Program-made: the position numbers and the translations under genes
Origin: Campylobacter concisus
Lineage (GTDB): Bacteria > Campylobacterota > Campylobacteria > Campylobacterales > Campylobacteraceae
Direction: 5' to 3'
Length of the DNA: 64,000 bases
Assembly: GCF_003048905.1 (NCBI RefSeq)
Contig: NZ_PIRO01000001.1
Coordinates: forward strand, 372,001 to 436,000
Notes under the pieces: model-generated
Database searches by the model: none
What the model was told of the DNA's origin: nothing
The model's input: the letters and a program-made list of their open reading frames with translations, nothing else
Shown here: positions 27,119 through 36,586 of the stretch, piece after piece
Position numbering within the stretch: the first letter of the stretch is position 1
How the letters are laid out: each line of letters opens with the position of its first letter

Positions 27119-27503
27119 ATATCACCTTGTCGCCTTTGGTGCCAAGAACCGTCACTTTTTCTCCGTTAGTCAAATTTCCGTCGTATTTCCAAAGCGTACC
27201 CTTAAAATAGACCATATTTTCTCTAATCTCGCCAACTCCAGCCTCGTCTAAAAATTCCTCATTAAAGCTCTCTTTTTTAGCCATAAATTTACTCTTTAAC
27301 GGCGCCTTTAAGAGTACAAGTAAGATAAAGGCAAGCACTAGGACAGCCAAAATTTGAAAGCTCCACTCAAAATTAAAGCCAAAATTTATCGCCCCAACGA
27401 TGATAAAAGATAAGCCAAAAAAGAGCAGATAAAATGAAAATAGCATAAGCTCAGCCACGCACAAGAGCGCGCCTATGGCTATCATTATAAAAGGACTTAT
27501 CAC
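27111..27503 (-). CDS. NfeD-like membrane protein
   Basis: A 130-residue short NfeD protein. Three hydrophobic helices in the first 70 residues are followed by a small OB-fold domain (GVGEIRENMVYFKGTLWKYD ... GEKVTVLGTKGDKVILK). NfeD proteins are encoded next to SPFH/stomatin genes and are thought to work with them in membrane microdomains. Here its ATG overlaps the stop of the SPFH gene by four bases (ATGA). Confidence 0.88.
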   Translation of the reverse strand: MISPFIMIAIGALLCVAELMLFSFYLLFFGLSFIIVGAINFGFNFEWSFQILAVLVLAFILLVLLKAPLKSKFMAKKESFNEEFLDEAGVGEIRENMVYFKGTLWKYDGNLTNGEKVTVLGTKGDKVILK

Positions 27504-28414
27504 GCCTTATCCTTAGCTAAGAAATTTTTTAAAACACTAATCGAGCCGATGAGTTCAGCCGCTTCGTAAGGGACTAAAATTTTATCTTTTGAGCTATTTT
27601 TAGCTAGCTCGCTAAATGCCCCGACTCTATCGCGCGCAAGCAAAAATTCTGCTGCATTTGCATTTTTGCTCATGCTATCATTTATCATATCCATGGCCTC
27701 TTTTTGAGCCGTTGCGATAGCGATTTGCTCGTATTTTTTCGCATCAGCCATACGCTCTATAGCCTCTGCTTGAAGCACTTTTTCTTGTTTTAACGCTTCG
27801 GCATTGCGTATTAGCGCCTCTTTTTCAGCCAAGGCTTTTAGCTCGATCGCGCGTTTTTCACGCTCAGCTTTCATCTGCATATTCATCGCCTCTTCGATGC
27901 CAAGTGGGACAGAAATTTCAGAAATTTCTACGCGCATGATCTTTACGCCCCAGTTGCCAGCAGCGTCGCCAAGAGCCACTTGAAGTGCAGCATTTAGGCG
28001 GTCACGAGAGCTTAGCGTATCGTCAAGATTCATCGCGCCTATCTCGCCACGAAGCGTAGTCATGGCTAAATTTGCAATGGCACGCTTGTAGTTATCGACA
28101 TTATAAACCGCCATTTTTGCATCAAAGACCTTCAGAAAGACGATACCATCGACGCTTATATTTACGTTATCTTTTGTGATGACTTGCTGTTTTGTGATAT
28201 CAACAAGCTGCTCTTTTACGGTGATTATCGCTCTTATTTGATCAACAAATGGGATAATTATGTGAAATCCGCCGTCAAGCACTTTATGGAATTTACCAAG
28301 TCGCTCGATGAGTAGATTATCAGCTTGTGAGACGATCTTGATACCAGCCTTTAAAAACAAGAACGCAAAGATAACCAGAACTACGACCAAAACGCCAAAT
28401 GCTTCGATTTGCAT
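27500..28414 (-). CDS. SPFH/stomatin-like membrane protein (QmcA type)
   Basis: A 304-residue protein with one N-terminal membrane helix (GVLVVVLVIFAFLFLKAGI), an SPFH domain (IVSQADNLLIERLGKFHKVL, VDITKQQVITKDNVNISVDG) and an Ala/Glu/Lys-rich helical stretch (EREKRAIELKALAEKEALIR) that should oligomerise. This is the slipin/QmcA type. It pairs with the NfeD gene in one unit. The role is presumed membrane organisation or protease regulation, by family knowledge. Confidence 0.9.
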   Translation of the reverse strand: MQIEAFGVLVVVLVIFAFLFLKAGIKIVSQADNLLIERLGKFHKVLDGGFHIIIPFVDQIRAIITVKEQLVDITKQQVITKDNVNISVDGIVFLKVFDAKMAVYNVDNYKRAIANLAMTTLRGEIGAMNLDDTLSSRDRLNAALQVALGDAAGNWGVKIMRVEISEISVPLGIEEAMNMQMKAEREKRAIELKALAEKEALIRNAEALKQEKVLQAEAIERMADAKKYEQIAIATAQKEAMDMINDSMSKNANAAEFLLARDRVGAFSELAKNSSKDKILVPYEAAELIGSISVLKNFLAKDKA

Positions 28415-28455
28415 TTTTACTCCTTTAATTTATAATTTATTATTTTCTTAAGTAT

Positions 28456-28461
28456 TATAAT
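28456..28461 (+). promoter_or_regulatory. -10 box for first NlpE-like gene
   Basis: TATAAT in an AT-rich leader, 33 bases before the ATG at 28495, which has AAAGGA as ribosome site. Confidence 0.5.
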
Positions 28462-28494
28462 ACATTTTAAATTTTATTTTCAAAAAGGATTAGC

Positions 28495-28923
28495 ATGAAA
28501 AATTTTATATTTGCACTAAGTGCGGCCCTACTTTTGGCAGGTTGTGCCTCATCTAGCCAAAATGCAAACGTCCCACAAGGCAAATGTGAAGTAAAAAGTA
28601 GCTGCGAAGCTCCAGTTAATAGCATCGAGGGCACTTATAAAGCATTTTTACCTTGCGCTAGCTGCATGGGTGTTGATTCACGCTTAACATTAAAAAAAGA
28701 TGGTACATTTGAAAGCGTGATGGACTACAAGTCAAAAGACAACTACAAAGCCGTTAGTAAAGGCAAATACTCAATCGAAAATGGCGTGATAACAACGATT
28801 GATGAGTATAAAGAAAAGAGCTTTTATAAGATCGAGGGAGAGAACCTAAAAATGCTAGATATGGATCAAAAAGAGGTCACTGGCGAGCTAAAAGATAAAT
28901 ACATCTTTAAACGCGTAAAATAA
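28495..28923 (+). CDS. NlpE-like copper-response lipoprotein
   Basis: A 142-residue lipoprotein with lipobox LLLAGC. The mature domain is the NlpE N-terminal fold: EGTYKAFLPCASCMGVDSRL carries the CxxC characteristic of NlpE, followed by LTLKKDGTFESVMDY and GKYSIENGVI. In E. coli NlpE senses copper and surface contact and activates the Cpx system; no Cpx genes are seen here. A second NlpE-like gene follows with its own promoter. Confidence 0.85.
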   Translation: MKNFIFALSAALLLAGCASSSQNANVPQGKCEVKSSCEAPVNSIEGTYKAFLPCASCMGVDSRLTLKKDGTFESVMDYKSKDNYKAVSKGKYSIENGVITTIDEYKEKSFYKIEGENLKMLDMDQKEVTGELKDKYIFKRVK

Positions 28924-28941
28924 ATTTTAAAGGCAAAATGA

Positions 28942-28947
28942 TATAAT
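28942..28947 (+). promoter_or_regulatory. -10 box for second NlpE-like gene
   Basis: TATAAT at 28942-28947, 25 bases before ATG 28972, in the short gap after the first NlpE-like gene. It would give a leader of about 18 bases carrying AAGGAG. Confidence 0.5.
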
Positions 28948-28971
28948 TTTGCAATTTTTAAGGAGTTGCAA

Positions 28972-30174
28972 ATGAAATATCTTTTTGCCATACTTATCTC
29001 ATTTTTCATCCTTGGCTGCGCAAAAAATGAAAATTTAGAGCCAAAACAAAACACACAAAATACAGTAAAAGAAGACAAACCACTAGTTCAGGCAAATACA
29101 CCCAAAAAGCCAGAAAAGCTAATACTTCCAAACTCAATTTATAGTAGTTTTCACACTATTTTGCCTTGCCCAAATTGCGAAGGCATAAAAACTATCATTA
29201 CGCTAAATAAAGATAAAACCTACACAAAAACAATGCTTACTATGGATAAAGAAGTAAGCTTGGTTGAAAAAAATGGTACATTTGATGTTGATGATAGTGT
29301 TATCATTTTAAAAGATGAAAATGGCAATCTTAGCTACTTTGTGCCAAATAAAAACTCTCTTCTTCAGCTTGATGACAAGAAAAATAAGCGAGTTGGCGTG
29401 CTAGCTCAAATTTATAATTTCGAGCCGGTAAATAAAGCTTACAAAGATAGTTTTTTTGCTAAATTTTATAAATTTAAAAACAAAGATAACTTTTTAGACA
29501 CTGTAATCGTACCAAGTAAAAATGGTGCGAAAATAAGTTTTTATTCATCATTAAAAAATGGCTCACCACTTTGCGAGTTTAGTTCGGAGCTACTTTACGA
29601 CAAGGGAATTTTTTACCTTTTAGATGAAAAAGGCATTGCTCTAAGCATACACAGGATAAATAATGCAATTTTTCTAGTAGCAAGCGATAAAATTTGTAAA
29701 AATGCTCACATAAGCGGACGATATAAAAAAGATAAAGATCAAAAAAATCTCTTTGGCAAAGGCTTTTTTGCAGAGCTGACAAACGAATCAGCAAATAGAG
29801 ATGTGATAAAAATTTATGGCTCAAAAAACATAAAACGGGATAACACAAAAAAAGGAAACAGCTACATCGTAACAAACAAAAATGAAAGAATTTTTGAATA
29901 CACCTTACTAAATGGCATTATCACAAGCATTGAAATTTACTCAAACGAGTTTAAAACTCCAGAAAATATCAGCCTTAAATCAAATTTCAAAGATATAAAA
30001 AATTCTCTTGTTATCTCTAAATTTAGTAGTGACAAAAACAATATCTATCTAAAAATAGATAGCCACGATATGCTAATCACACTAAAAAATCCACTTGCCA
30101 AAGATATAACAAGCCTAAACGATATCCCAGATGAAACAAAGATAGAGCAAATAACGCTAATGTGGAATCAATAA
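28972..30174 (+). CDS. Extended NlpE-like lipoprotein
   Basis: A 400-residue lipoprotein with lipobox FILGC. I start it at ATG 28972, six bases after AAGGAG; the frame extends two codons upstream. After a low-complexity linker, residues about 55-165 form an NlpE domain with the CxxC in ILPCPNCEGIKTIITL, paralogous to the preceding gene. The remaining 230 residues contain two Cys-bearing segments (SPLCEFSSEL, ASDKICKNAHISG) that match nothing I know. The MFS gene starts one base after its stop. Confidence 0.78.
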   Translation: MKYLFAILISFFILGCAKNENLEPKQNTQNTVKEDKPLVQANTPKKPEKLILPNSIYSSFHTILPCPNCEGIKTIITLNKDKTYTKTMLTMDKEVSLVEKNGTFDVDDSVIILKDENGNLSYFVPNKNSLLQLDDKKNKRVGVLAQIYNFEPVNKAYKDSFFAKFYKFKNKDNFLDTVIVPSKNGAKISFYSSLKNGSPLCEFSSELLYDKGIFYLLDEKGIALSIHRINNAIFLVASDKICKNAHISGRYKKDKDQKNLFGKGFFAELTNESANRDVIKIYGSKNIKRDNTKKGNSYIVTNKNERIFEYTLLNGIITSIEIYSNEFKTPENISLKSNFKDIKNSLVISKFSSDKNNIYLKIDSHDMLITLKNPLAKDITSLNDIPDETKIEQITLMWNQ

Positions 30175-30175
30175 G

Positions 30176-31372
30176 TTGAAAGGATATCTTAAACTCTTAA
30201 AAGAAGAGAAAAATTTTCGCCTCTTAAGCATCATTCAGCTTATATGCTATTTTGGCGTATGGTTTTCGCACACAGGTATTTTTACCCTTCTTATCAAGCT
30301 TGACGCTCCTGTCTGGGCGATCACACTAAGTGCAGCGATGGCATTTATTCCAGGTGTTGTCATAGCTCCATTTAGTGGAATTTTAGTTGATAAATTTAGC
30401 CCAAAACCAATGCTTGTTATCATGATGGCAGTTGAGACGATAAGCGTTTTCATGCTTCTTTTTATAGACTCACTTGATTTTTTATGGCTACTTTTACTTA
30501 TCATTTTTGTTAGAAATGGCACTGGTGGAATGTATTTTCAAGTAGAGATGAGCGTACTGCCAAAAATTTTAAGCAAAGAACATCTCAAACTCGCAAACGA
30601 GATCCACTCTATCATCTGGGCGGTCTCATATACCGCTGGCATGGGGCTTGCTGGAGTTTATATACATTTTTTTGGGATAAAAAGCGCCTTTTTGCTTGAT
30701 GGCATACTATACATTCTTAGCTTTGGATTTTTATATTTTTTAAATTTGCAAGGTCTAAAGCCAGAATTTATAGAAAAACCACTAAAAATGCTAAAAAATG
30801 GTCTTGTGTATTTAAAAGAAAATAGACTCATCGTGCATCTTATATTTTTGCACGCCTTTGTTGGCATTACCGCTTATGACGCGTTGATCGCGCTTTTGGC
30901 TGATTACAAATATGCAAATTTACTCTCGACATCATTAATTATAGGACTATTAAATACTTCAAGATCCATTTCACTTATGTTTGCTCCAGCCATACTTAGT
31001 AAATTTATAAATAAAAATACGCTTATTTTCGTATATATCGGTCAAGGCCTTGGTATCATTATTTGGGCTTTATCGCTTTGGAATTTTTATCTATCGCTTA
31101 TTGGCATTATATTTGCTGGATTTTGCACATCAAGTCTTTGGAGCTACACCTATACGATGCTTCAGCAAAACTGCAAAAAAGAATTTTATGGCCGAGTGAT
31201 TGCATATAACGATATGGTTTTTCTTGGCTTTAGTGCTCTCATTTCATTTATCATTGGTCTGCTTTATGATATTGGACTTAGCGTTGAGATGATTGCAAGT
31301 TTTATGGGAAGCCTCTTTTTTGTAGGGGCTTTTTACTATCACATCGTATTAAAAAGCTACAAAATAAGATGA
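30176..31372 (+). CDS. Major facilitator superfamily transporter
   Basis: A 398-residue inner-membrane protein with about 12 hydrophobic helices. The loop between helices 2 and 3 (SGILVDKFSPKPML) is the MFS motif A region. It resembles MFS_3/enterobactin-exporter type proteins. Start is a TTG one base after the lipoprotein stop, without a strong ribosome site, so it is probably coupled. Substrate is unknown. A hairpin follows the stop. Confidence 0.85.
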   Translation: MKGYLKLLKEEKNFRLLSIIQLICYFGVWFSHTGIFTLLIKLDAPVWAITLSAAMAFIPGVVIAPFSGILVDKFSPKPMLVIMMAVETISVFMLLFIDSLDFLWLLLLIIFVRNGTGGMYFQVEMSVLPKILSKEHLKLANEIHSIIWAVSYTAGMGLAGVYIHFFGIKSAFLLDGILYILSFGFLYFLNLQGLKPEFIEKPLKMLKNGLVYLKENRLIVHLIFLHAFVGITAYDALIALLADYKYANLLSTSLIIGLLNTSRSISLMFAPAILSKFINKNTLIFVYIGQGLGIIIWALSLWNFYLSLIGIIFAGFCTSSLWSYTYTMLQQNCKKEFYGRVIAYNDMVFLGFSALISFIIGLLYDIGLSVEMIASFMGSLFFVGAFYYHIVLKSYKIR

Positions 31373-31385
31373 TTGTTTTTAAATT

Positions 31386-31412
31386 AAGTCGCCCAAGTTC
31401 AAAAGGCGACTT
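31386..31412 (+). terminator. Terminator after MFS gene
   Basis: AAGTCGCC (31386-31393) pairs with GGCGACTT (31405-31412), followed by GGCAAATTTTTATTTTTT, which includes the end of the converging cheR gene. Confidence 0.65.
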
Positions 31413-31421
31413 GGCAAATTT

Positions 31422-32246
31422 TTATTTTTTTAGATAGTAGGTAGTTCCATTTGAAAAACGTTTTTCATAAGCTGGAGTGTAAGGCACAAGATCAGCGTGC
31501 CCAGCGTAAAGCCTACCATCTGGCTTAAGCAATTTATGAAGTCTCTCAACACATTTTAATCTAAAATCATCATCAAAATAGATCATCATATTTCTTGAAA
31601 GCACGATATCAAATTTTCCTAGATTAAAAATAGCATCATCAAAAACATTTAAAATTTTAAACTCACACCTTGGTAAATTTTCTTTTTTTATCTTAAATTT
31701 ATCATCGACTTTTGTAAAAAATCTCTCTTTTTGAAAATCGCTTAATCTATGCAAGCTCCTCTCACTAAAAATACCATTTTGACAGCTTGCTATGGCTTCT
31801 GAGTTTATATCTATACCTACGATTGAAATTTCATGCTGTTTAAATCCCATCTCATAAGCAAGCATTGCAAGCGAATATGACTCATCTCCAGTAGAGCAAG
31901 GAGCACACAAAATTCTAGCTCCTCCAAGCTCCTTTGCGTAATAGATCACATCTTTAAGTTGAGGTAACTCTCTATAAAAATAAGTCTCATTTACAGTTAC
32001 TAGATTTAAAATGTCTTGTCGCAAGCTTGAGTTATATCTTATCATCGAAACAAGATCTTTAAAGCTTTTTATCTGGCGATCCCTAATAAAAATGGTAATT
32101 CGCTGCAATGTGATATCTCTTTTTGGCTCCAGATCAACTCCGCAAAGAGTTTTGATAACGTTCATAAATTCATTAAAACTATCCATATCTTGTGAAGTAT
32201 TTGTTTGCATTGTTTTTGTATCTTTTGCGTCATTAGTTAGTAGCAT
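31422..32246 (-). CDS. cheR: Chemotaxis protein methyltransferase CheR
   Basis: A 274-residue protein that methylates glutamates on chemoreceptors with S-adenosylmethionine. The N-terminal helical domain is followed by the SAM-binding fold with ARILCAPCSTGDESYSLAML, VGIDINSEAI and FDIVLSRNMMIYFDD, all CheR signatures. Its start lies inside the 3' end of cheB (14-base overlap), so cheB and cheR are translationally coupled. Confidence 0.95.
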   Translation of the reverse strand: MLLTNDAKDTKTMQTNTSQDMDSFNEFMNVIKTLCGVDLEPKRDITLQRITIFIRDRQIKSFKDLVSMIRYNSSLRQDILNLVTVNETYFYRELPQLKDVIYYAKELGGARILCAPCSTGDESYSLAMLAYEMGFKQHEISIVGIDINSEAIASCQNGIFSERSLHRLSDFQKERFFTKVDDKFKIKKENLPRCEFKILNVFDDAIFNLGKFDIVLSRNMMIYFDDDFRLKCVERLHKLLKPDGRLYAGHADLVPYTPAYEKRFSNGTTYYLKK

Positions 32247-32802
32247 TTAAAAAATCCTCCAGCTCTTTTTTTATCATAGTTAGATTTAATGATTTTAAGC
32301 TTTGATTTAGCTCTTTTGCACGTTTTGGCATGCCATAAACTATCGCGCTCTCTTCATTTTCAGCTATACATTTTGCTCCAGCCTTATAAAGCTTATCAAG
32401 CCCAGATGCACCATCATCTCCGATACCAGTTAGCAAGATAGCTAGGACATTTGCGCTCTTGCAAATTCCGACTCCAGATTTAAACAACACATCAACATTT
32501 GGCGTATATATAGTCTTTTCTTCTGTATTTGGCTTTGCGCTAATTGGTAAATTTGGTGACACCACTACATTTTGTTCGCAGACATATACGGTATTTTCTT
32601 TTAAAATTTTCCTCTCATTTAAAATTTCAACATCCAAGCCACACTCTTTTCCGATTTGCATAGCAAAAGAGTTTATAAACATTTTATTCATGTGCTGGGC
32701 TATCACGATGATAGCTCCATTTAGTTTTACGTTTTTTAATAACTTTTTTAAATGCCCAGGCCCGCCAGTAGACGCCCCTATTAATATTAATTTTTGTGCC
32801 AC
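32233..32802 (-). CDS. cheB: Chemotaxis methylesterase CheB, receiver-less
   Basis: A 189-residue protein that is the CheB methylesterase domain alone. The active-site serine is in GASTGGPGHL, the histidine in IVIAQHMNK, and the aspartate in LLTGIGDDGASG. The usual N-terminal receiver domain is missing; from memory this is also true of C. jejuni CheB, so it is a lineage trait and not a truncation. It removes methyl groups placed by CheR on receptors. Confidence 0.94.
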   Translation of the reverse strand: MAQKLILIGASTGGPGHLKKLLKNVKLNGAIIVIAQHMNKMFINSFAMQIGKECGLDVEILNERKILKENTVYVCEQNVVVSPNLPISAKPNTEEKTIYTPNVDVLFKSGVGICKSANVLAILLTGIGDDGASGLDKLYKAGAKCIAENEESAIVYGMPKRAKELNQSLKSLNLTMIKKELEDFLNATN

Positions 32803-32914
32803 AAATAGCCTTTAAATTTTTAATTTAATATTTAGCTTACGCCACTTTTTTGTATATCGTCAATATCCCTGCCACTCTTTATATGCCTTGCTAATTTTTA
32901 AGCAAATTTATAGA

Positions 32915-33175
32915 TCATTTCTTTGTGATCTTATATAAAAAGCTAAAAATTTCAGCAACAGCTTTATATAAATTTGGTGGAATTTCTTGATCAACTTCAA
33001 CCTTGCTTAAAATTTCAATAAGGTCAGGATCCTCTTTGATCGGTATATCATGCTCTTTTGCAAGATCAATTATTCTATTTGCTATCTCGCCAGCGCCACT
33101 AGCCAGCACTCTTGGAGCATTATCTTTAGATCTGTTGTAGCCAAGAGCTACTGCTTTTTTCTTATTTACTTGCAT
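32915..33175 (-). CDS. fhlB: FlhB C-terminal homologue FhlB
   Basis: An 86-residue soluble protein matching the cytoplasmic C-terminal domain of the flagellar export switch FlhB (KKAVALGYNRSKDNAPRVLA, GAGEIANRIIDLAKEHDIPI, VDQEIPPNLYKAVAEIFSFLY). It lacks the NPTH self-cleavage site and all membrane helices of FlhB. FhlB proteins of Campylobacterota can influence flagellar gene expression and export. Its start overlaps the stop of the FliK-like gene by one base. Confidence 0.9.
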   Translation of the reverse strand: MQVNKKKAVALGYNRSKDNAPRVLASGAGEIANRIIDLAKEHDIPIKEDPDLIEILSKVEVDQEIPPNLYKAVAEIFSFLYKITKK

Positions 33176-34824
33176 TAAATTTTCTTATCAAAGCCCACAT
33201 CAAGGCCGCCAAATTTTTTAAATCTATCATTTAGCTTTACTTTTGACAAAGTTTTGATATTAAAGTTTGAAACTATGAGTCCAAGCTTTGATATTGCTTG
33301 TTTTAATTCGCTAGAGTTTGAAAGGATTAGCTCCTTAAACTCATTTGTTTGTGTAGCTACCGAGAGATCAATATACCTTTTATCAATAAGTCCAACCATC
33401 ACATTTATCTGTCCAAATTTCTTAAAATTTAGATCGATCTGAGCGTAAAATTTATCCTTTTTGCCTTTCTTAAATGCGATATTTCCACCCTCAACGCCGT
33501 CCCAAATATAAGGCATATAGGTTTGGATCCCTCCTTGAAGACTTGATATCATTTGATGCATCTCGATCTGCGAAATCATCTTATTTGCTGCATTTACGCT
33601 TTGCGGATTTTGACTCTTTTCACTGATATTTAAAAGCGTACTTTTTATATCTTGGCTTAGCACCTTTGAAATTTCGCTGCTATTTTTAGTCGTAATGTTA
33701 TTTATATCGTTTGTAGCGAGATTTAACTGTTTTAAAAGTGCCTTACTCTCACTTAGCTCATTTTTAGCCAAACTTGCCTTAGCATCAGCAAGACTTAGGC
33801 TATGAGCAAGACGCCTCGCCGCGCTTTGGAGCTTATCTTGCAAGCTACCATCCTTTGAAACATCGCTCATCTCATTAAACGCTTTTACAAGCCCTGCTTC
33901 ATCGCCTATGTTATTTAGCGTTTTTAGATCGTTTTTTATGCTATCAAGGATAGTTTTTAGCTCTTTGTGATTTTGGCTAAAACCAAAATTTTGATTTAGC
34001 TTTTCATTTGCTAGGCTTGCGACTTTCTCGCTTAAATTTGAGATGAAATTTTGCATTTTGCCTATTTGATTTTTTACTAGCTCGCCATTTTGATCTTTTG
34101 AAAAATTTTTATCTAAAAATTTAACCACACTATCAAGCTTATCAACATCTTTTAAAAGGGTTTTTATGCTTGAGTTATCAAGGATATTTTTTGCGTCACT
34201 ACTCGCTTTTTCAAGTATAGAAGCAAGCTTTGAAAAAGAGTTTTGATTGTCTAATTTTTCATCATTTAGGGTTAAAATTTGATTTAGTAAATTCCCGCTT
34301 GAGAGATTTTTTATATCGCTTAGTAGCTTCTGAACCGAGCTTGGAAGCTTTTCTGGACTAAGTGCATCTTTTAAATTTGCTTCAAGCATTACGCCTGAGT
34401 TTTTGATCTGATCATTTAGTGAGCCAGCTTTTAGATCGGCTATTGGTTTTAGAAATTCTTTTAGTTTTAAAGCAAGATTTTTTATCTCACTATTTTCATT
34501 TTGCGTTGCTTCTGCTTCTAAGCTTTTTGCAAGGTCTGATAGCTCGCTGGCTAAATTTGGAGCTATTTTCGTGTCTTTTGCCTGAGATAAAATTTGTTCA
34601 GCCTTGCTAAGACTTGAAGCACTTTTTAGATCATCAAGCACTCTTGCAACGAGTTTTCCAACATTATCAAGTGTCTCTGAAATACTCTGCTCATTAGGCG
34701 TTTGTACGCTTGGCTGATTTTTAAAAAGCGAGCCTTCATTTTTACGAACTGGCACATTTTGAGTAGTATTTTGTCCGGTCTGAACCGAAGTGTTTGATAT
34801 ATTCAAAGAATTTCCTACGTCCAT
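33175..34824 (-). CDS. FliK-like flagellar hook-length control family protein
   Basis: A 549-residue protein. The first 400 residues are Ser/Asn/Lys/Leu-rich helical repeats with little recognisable homology. The last 130 residues (FYAQIDLNFKKFGQINVMVG, LIDKRYIDLSVATQTNEFKE) have the alternating pattern of the FliK C-terminal domain, which contacts FlhB-type proteins. Adjacency to fhlB with a one-base overlap supports a joint export-switch role. From memory C. jejuni has the same pair (Cj0849c-Cj0848c). Whether it is the true ruler protein or a relative is open. Confidence 0.72.
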   Translation of the reverse strand: MDVGNSLNISNTSVQTGQNTTQNVPVRKNEGSLFKNQPSVQTPNEQSISETLDNVGKLVARVLDDLKSASSLSKAEQILSQAKDTKIAPNLASELSDLAKSLEAEATQNENSEIKNLALKLKEFLKPIADLKAGSLNDQIKNSGVMLEANLKDALSPEKLPSSVQKLLSDIKNLSSGNLLNQILTLNDEKLDNQNSFSKLASILEKASSDAKNILDNSSIKTLLKDVDKLDSVVKFLDKNFSKDQNGELVKNQIGKMQNFISNLSEKVASLANEKLNQNFGFSQNHKELKTILDSIKNDLKTLNNIGDEAGLVKAFNEMSDVSKDGSLQDKLQSAARRLAHSLSLADAKASLAKNELSESKALLKQLNLATNDINNITTKNSSEISKVLSQDIKSTLLNISEKSQNPQSVNAANKMISQIEMHQMISSLQGGIQTYMPYIWDGVEGGNIAFKKGKKDKFYAQIDLNFKKFGQINVMVGLIDKRYIDLSVATQTNEFKELILSNSSELKQAISKLGLIVSNFNIKTLSKVKLNDRFKKFGGLDVGFDKKI

Positions 34825-34827
34825 TTT

Positions 34828-36072
34828 TTATTTTTTATTTTTTCTATCGGCAAAATTTCCATTTTGCTCAATAGTAGCTATGCCAGCCGTCCTTGCAACG
34901 AGCCTATCGTTATACTCTTTTCTCATGTGCTGTGGTATTGTCTTTTGCGTTAGTGCAAATAAAATAAGTCCAGCAAAAAGCACCAAATAAACATAGATAA
35001 AGCCAAATGCTCCAAAAATTTTCATCGCATAGCTCATAAGAAGCGGTGAGAAAAGCGAAGCCAAAGAGTAGCTAAATAGCAAGGCACGTGCGACTTGCAC
35101 ACTCTTTGTCTTGTCTGTGATCTCATCATTTGCTCTAGCGAGCGAAAGCCCATAGGTGCAAAAAATTCCAGCCCCAAAAAAGAATGAAAGCAGATATTCA
35201 ATCGTTAAATTTTTGCCATTTAGTAAAAACAAAACCGCACTTATTAAAGCTACGCTGCTACAAAGCAAAATAGCTGGCCTTCTGCCATATCTATCAGAGA
35301 AACTACCGATAAAAACTTGAGCTAAAAAGCCTCCGATCATCGCAACCGTCATAAAAAACGATGCCTCTTTTGTGCCGTATCCTTGAAGCAAAACAAAAAG
35401 GCTTGCCATCGAAAAAAAGCCATTTATTGCTAAGCCTGCAATGAGCGCACCAACAAGAGCGAGCGGGACGATACCAAAAATTTTTGGGATATTTATGGGC
35501 TGACGCTCTGGGATTTGAGGCTGATTTATACGGATCAAATTTAATGGAATGCTTGAGAGCATGATAAAAGCTGCACTGATGATGAAAATTTCAAAGGTAT
35601 TAAGGTTAAGCGCCAAGATCAAAATGCCAAGTCCAAAACTCGTGTAAAAAACGCCTTCGTAAAAGGCTATCACACGAGATCTTATTTTATTTGGAATTTT
35701 TGCATTTAGCCAGCTTTCTATAACCATCAAAAGTGCGTAATAGCAATATCCCAAAAATGCACGCAATATCGCCCAGAATACTAAATTTTGATTTACCGCA
35801 TGAAGCATAGCTGAGACCGCAAAAATGGCTGAAAAGATGGCAAATGCTCTGATGTGGCCAGTAGTTGAGATGACTCTGTGAGCTGTAATGGTGCTAATTA
35901 ACGCACCCACAAAAAAGCCTGTATTGATTAATCCAATCTCTAGCTCACCCACTCCGTTTTGCTTAAGAAGTGCGCTACAAGATGCGATGACTAGGCCATT
36001 TCCGATAAAAAGCAAACTCATACCCAAAAATAGCGGTCCCATCGAGCGAATGATCCTAAAGCTACTTGCCAT
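34828..36072 (-). CDS. MFS transporter (YcaD/Cj0850-like)
   Basis: A 414-residue membrane protein with 12 helices. I start it at ATG 36072, which has AAGGA about six bases upstream and gives MASSFRIIRSMGPLFLGMSL; the open frame continues to 36150 inside the previous gene. Motif A-like GSFSDRYGRRPAI lies between helices 8 and 9. It resembles YcaD-type MFS proteins. Substrate is unknown. It overlaps the upstream membrane-protein gene by 11 bases and ends three bases before the FliK-like gene. Confidence 0.87.
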   Translation of the reverse strand: MASSFRIIRSMGPLFLGMSLLFIGNGLVIASCSALLKQNGVGELEIGLINTGFFVGALISTITAHRVISTTGHIRAFAIFSAIFAVSAMLHAVNQNLVFWAILRAFLGYCYYALLMVIESWLNAKIPNKIRSRVIAFYEGVFYTSFGLGILILALNLNTFEIFIISAAFIMLSSIPLNLIRINQPQIPERQPINIPKIFGIVPLALVGALIAGLAINGFFSMASLFVLLQGYGTKEASFFMTVAMIGGFLAQVFIGSFSDRYGRRPAILLCSSVALISAVLFLLNGKNLTIEYLLSFFFGAGIFCTYGLSLARANDEITDKTKSVQVARALLFSYSLASLFSPLLMSYAMKIFGAFGFIYVYLVLFAGLILFALTQKTIPQHMRKEYNDRLVARTAGIATIEQNGNFADRKNKK

Positions 36073-36586
36073 CAGTATCCTTTGCGGTATTAAATTTATT
36101 CTCCATAAGTCCAAAAACAAATGCACCAATAGGCATCGGAGCAAGCCCAACTAAAAAACCAGACACATTTAGTAAATTTTCATTTTTTAAAAAAATGAAT
36201 CCAAAAAAAAGTATCGCATAAGCCACCAAGCGATAAGGCATAAAGGCTGCTGCGAAACTTTTATCTTTAAATGAAAATTTCTGCTTTTTTAGCCTTGCTT
36301 TTTCATCTTTTAGGCTAAGCTCTTTTGCCTCATTTTGGGACAAAATTTCTTCATCCTCTTCGTCCTCTTCTTCTATCTTGGCTAAAATTTCATCTCTTGC
36401 ATTTTCTAGCCGAGAATTTATGCGGTTTTTGTAGGCAAAAAAACTAGCCGTTAGGATGATAAGCGAGGCAAAAAACGAAATTTGCGAGCTTATGAAAAAT
36501 TGATTTGATATAAATTTGCCAACCGCACTAAGAGCCAGCCAAAGCACAAAATAGCAAATCAAAAGCCTACTAATCGTCCTCATCAT
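36062..36586 (-). CDS. Conserved inner-membrane protein (Cj0851-like)
   Basis: A protein of about 174 residues with two N-terminal membrane helices, a very acidic cytoplasmic stretch (EEEDEEDEEILSQNE) and two further hydrophobic segments near the C-terminus. I chose ATG 36586 (MMRTISRLLICYF), though ATG 36619 is also in frame and would overlap the upstream gene by 50 bases. No function is known to me. It sits in a tight leftward run between the AtpZ-like and MFS genes. Confidence 0.72.
   Translation of the reverse strand: MMRTISRLLICYFVLWLALSAVGKFISNQFFISSQISFFASLIILTASFFAYKNRINSRLENARDEILAKIEEEDEEDEEILSQNEAKELSLKDEKARLKKQKFSFKDKSFAAAFMPYRLVAYAILFFGFIFLKNENLLNVSGFLVGLAPMPIGAFVFGLMENKFNTAKDTDGK

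Noticed and set aside
32233..32802. CheB as a truncated gene
   Set aside because: It lacks the receiver domain, but the methylesterase domain is complete, and from memory Campylobacter CheB is normally receiver-less.
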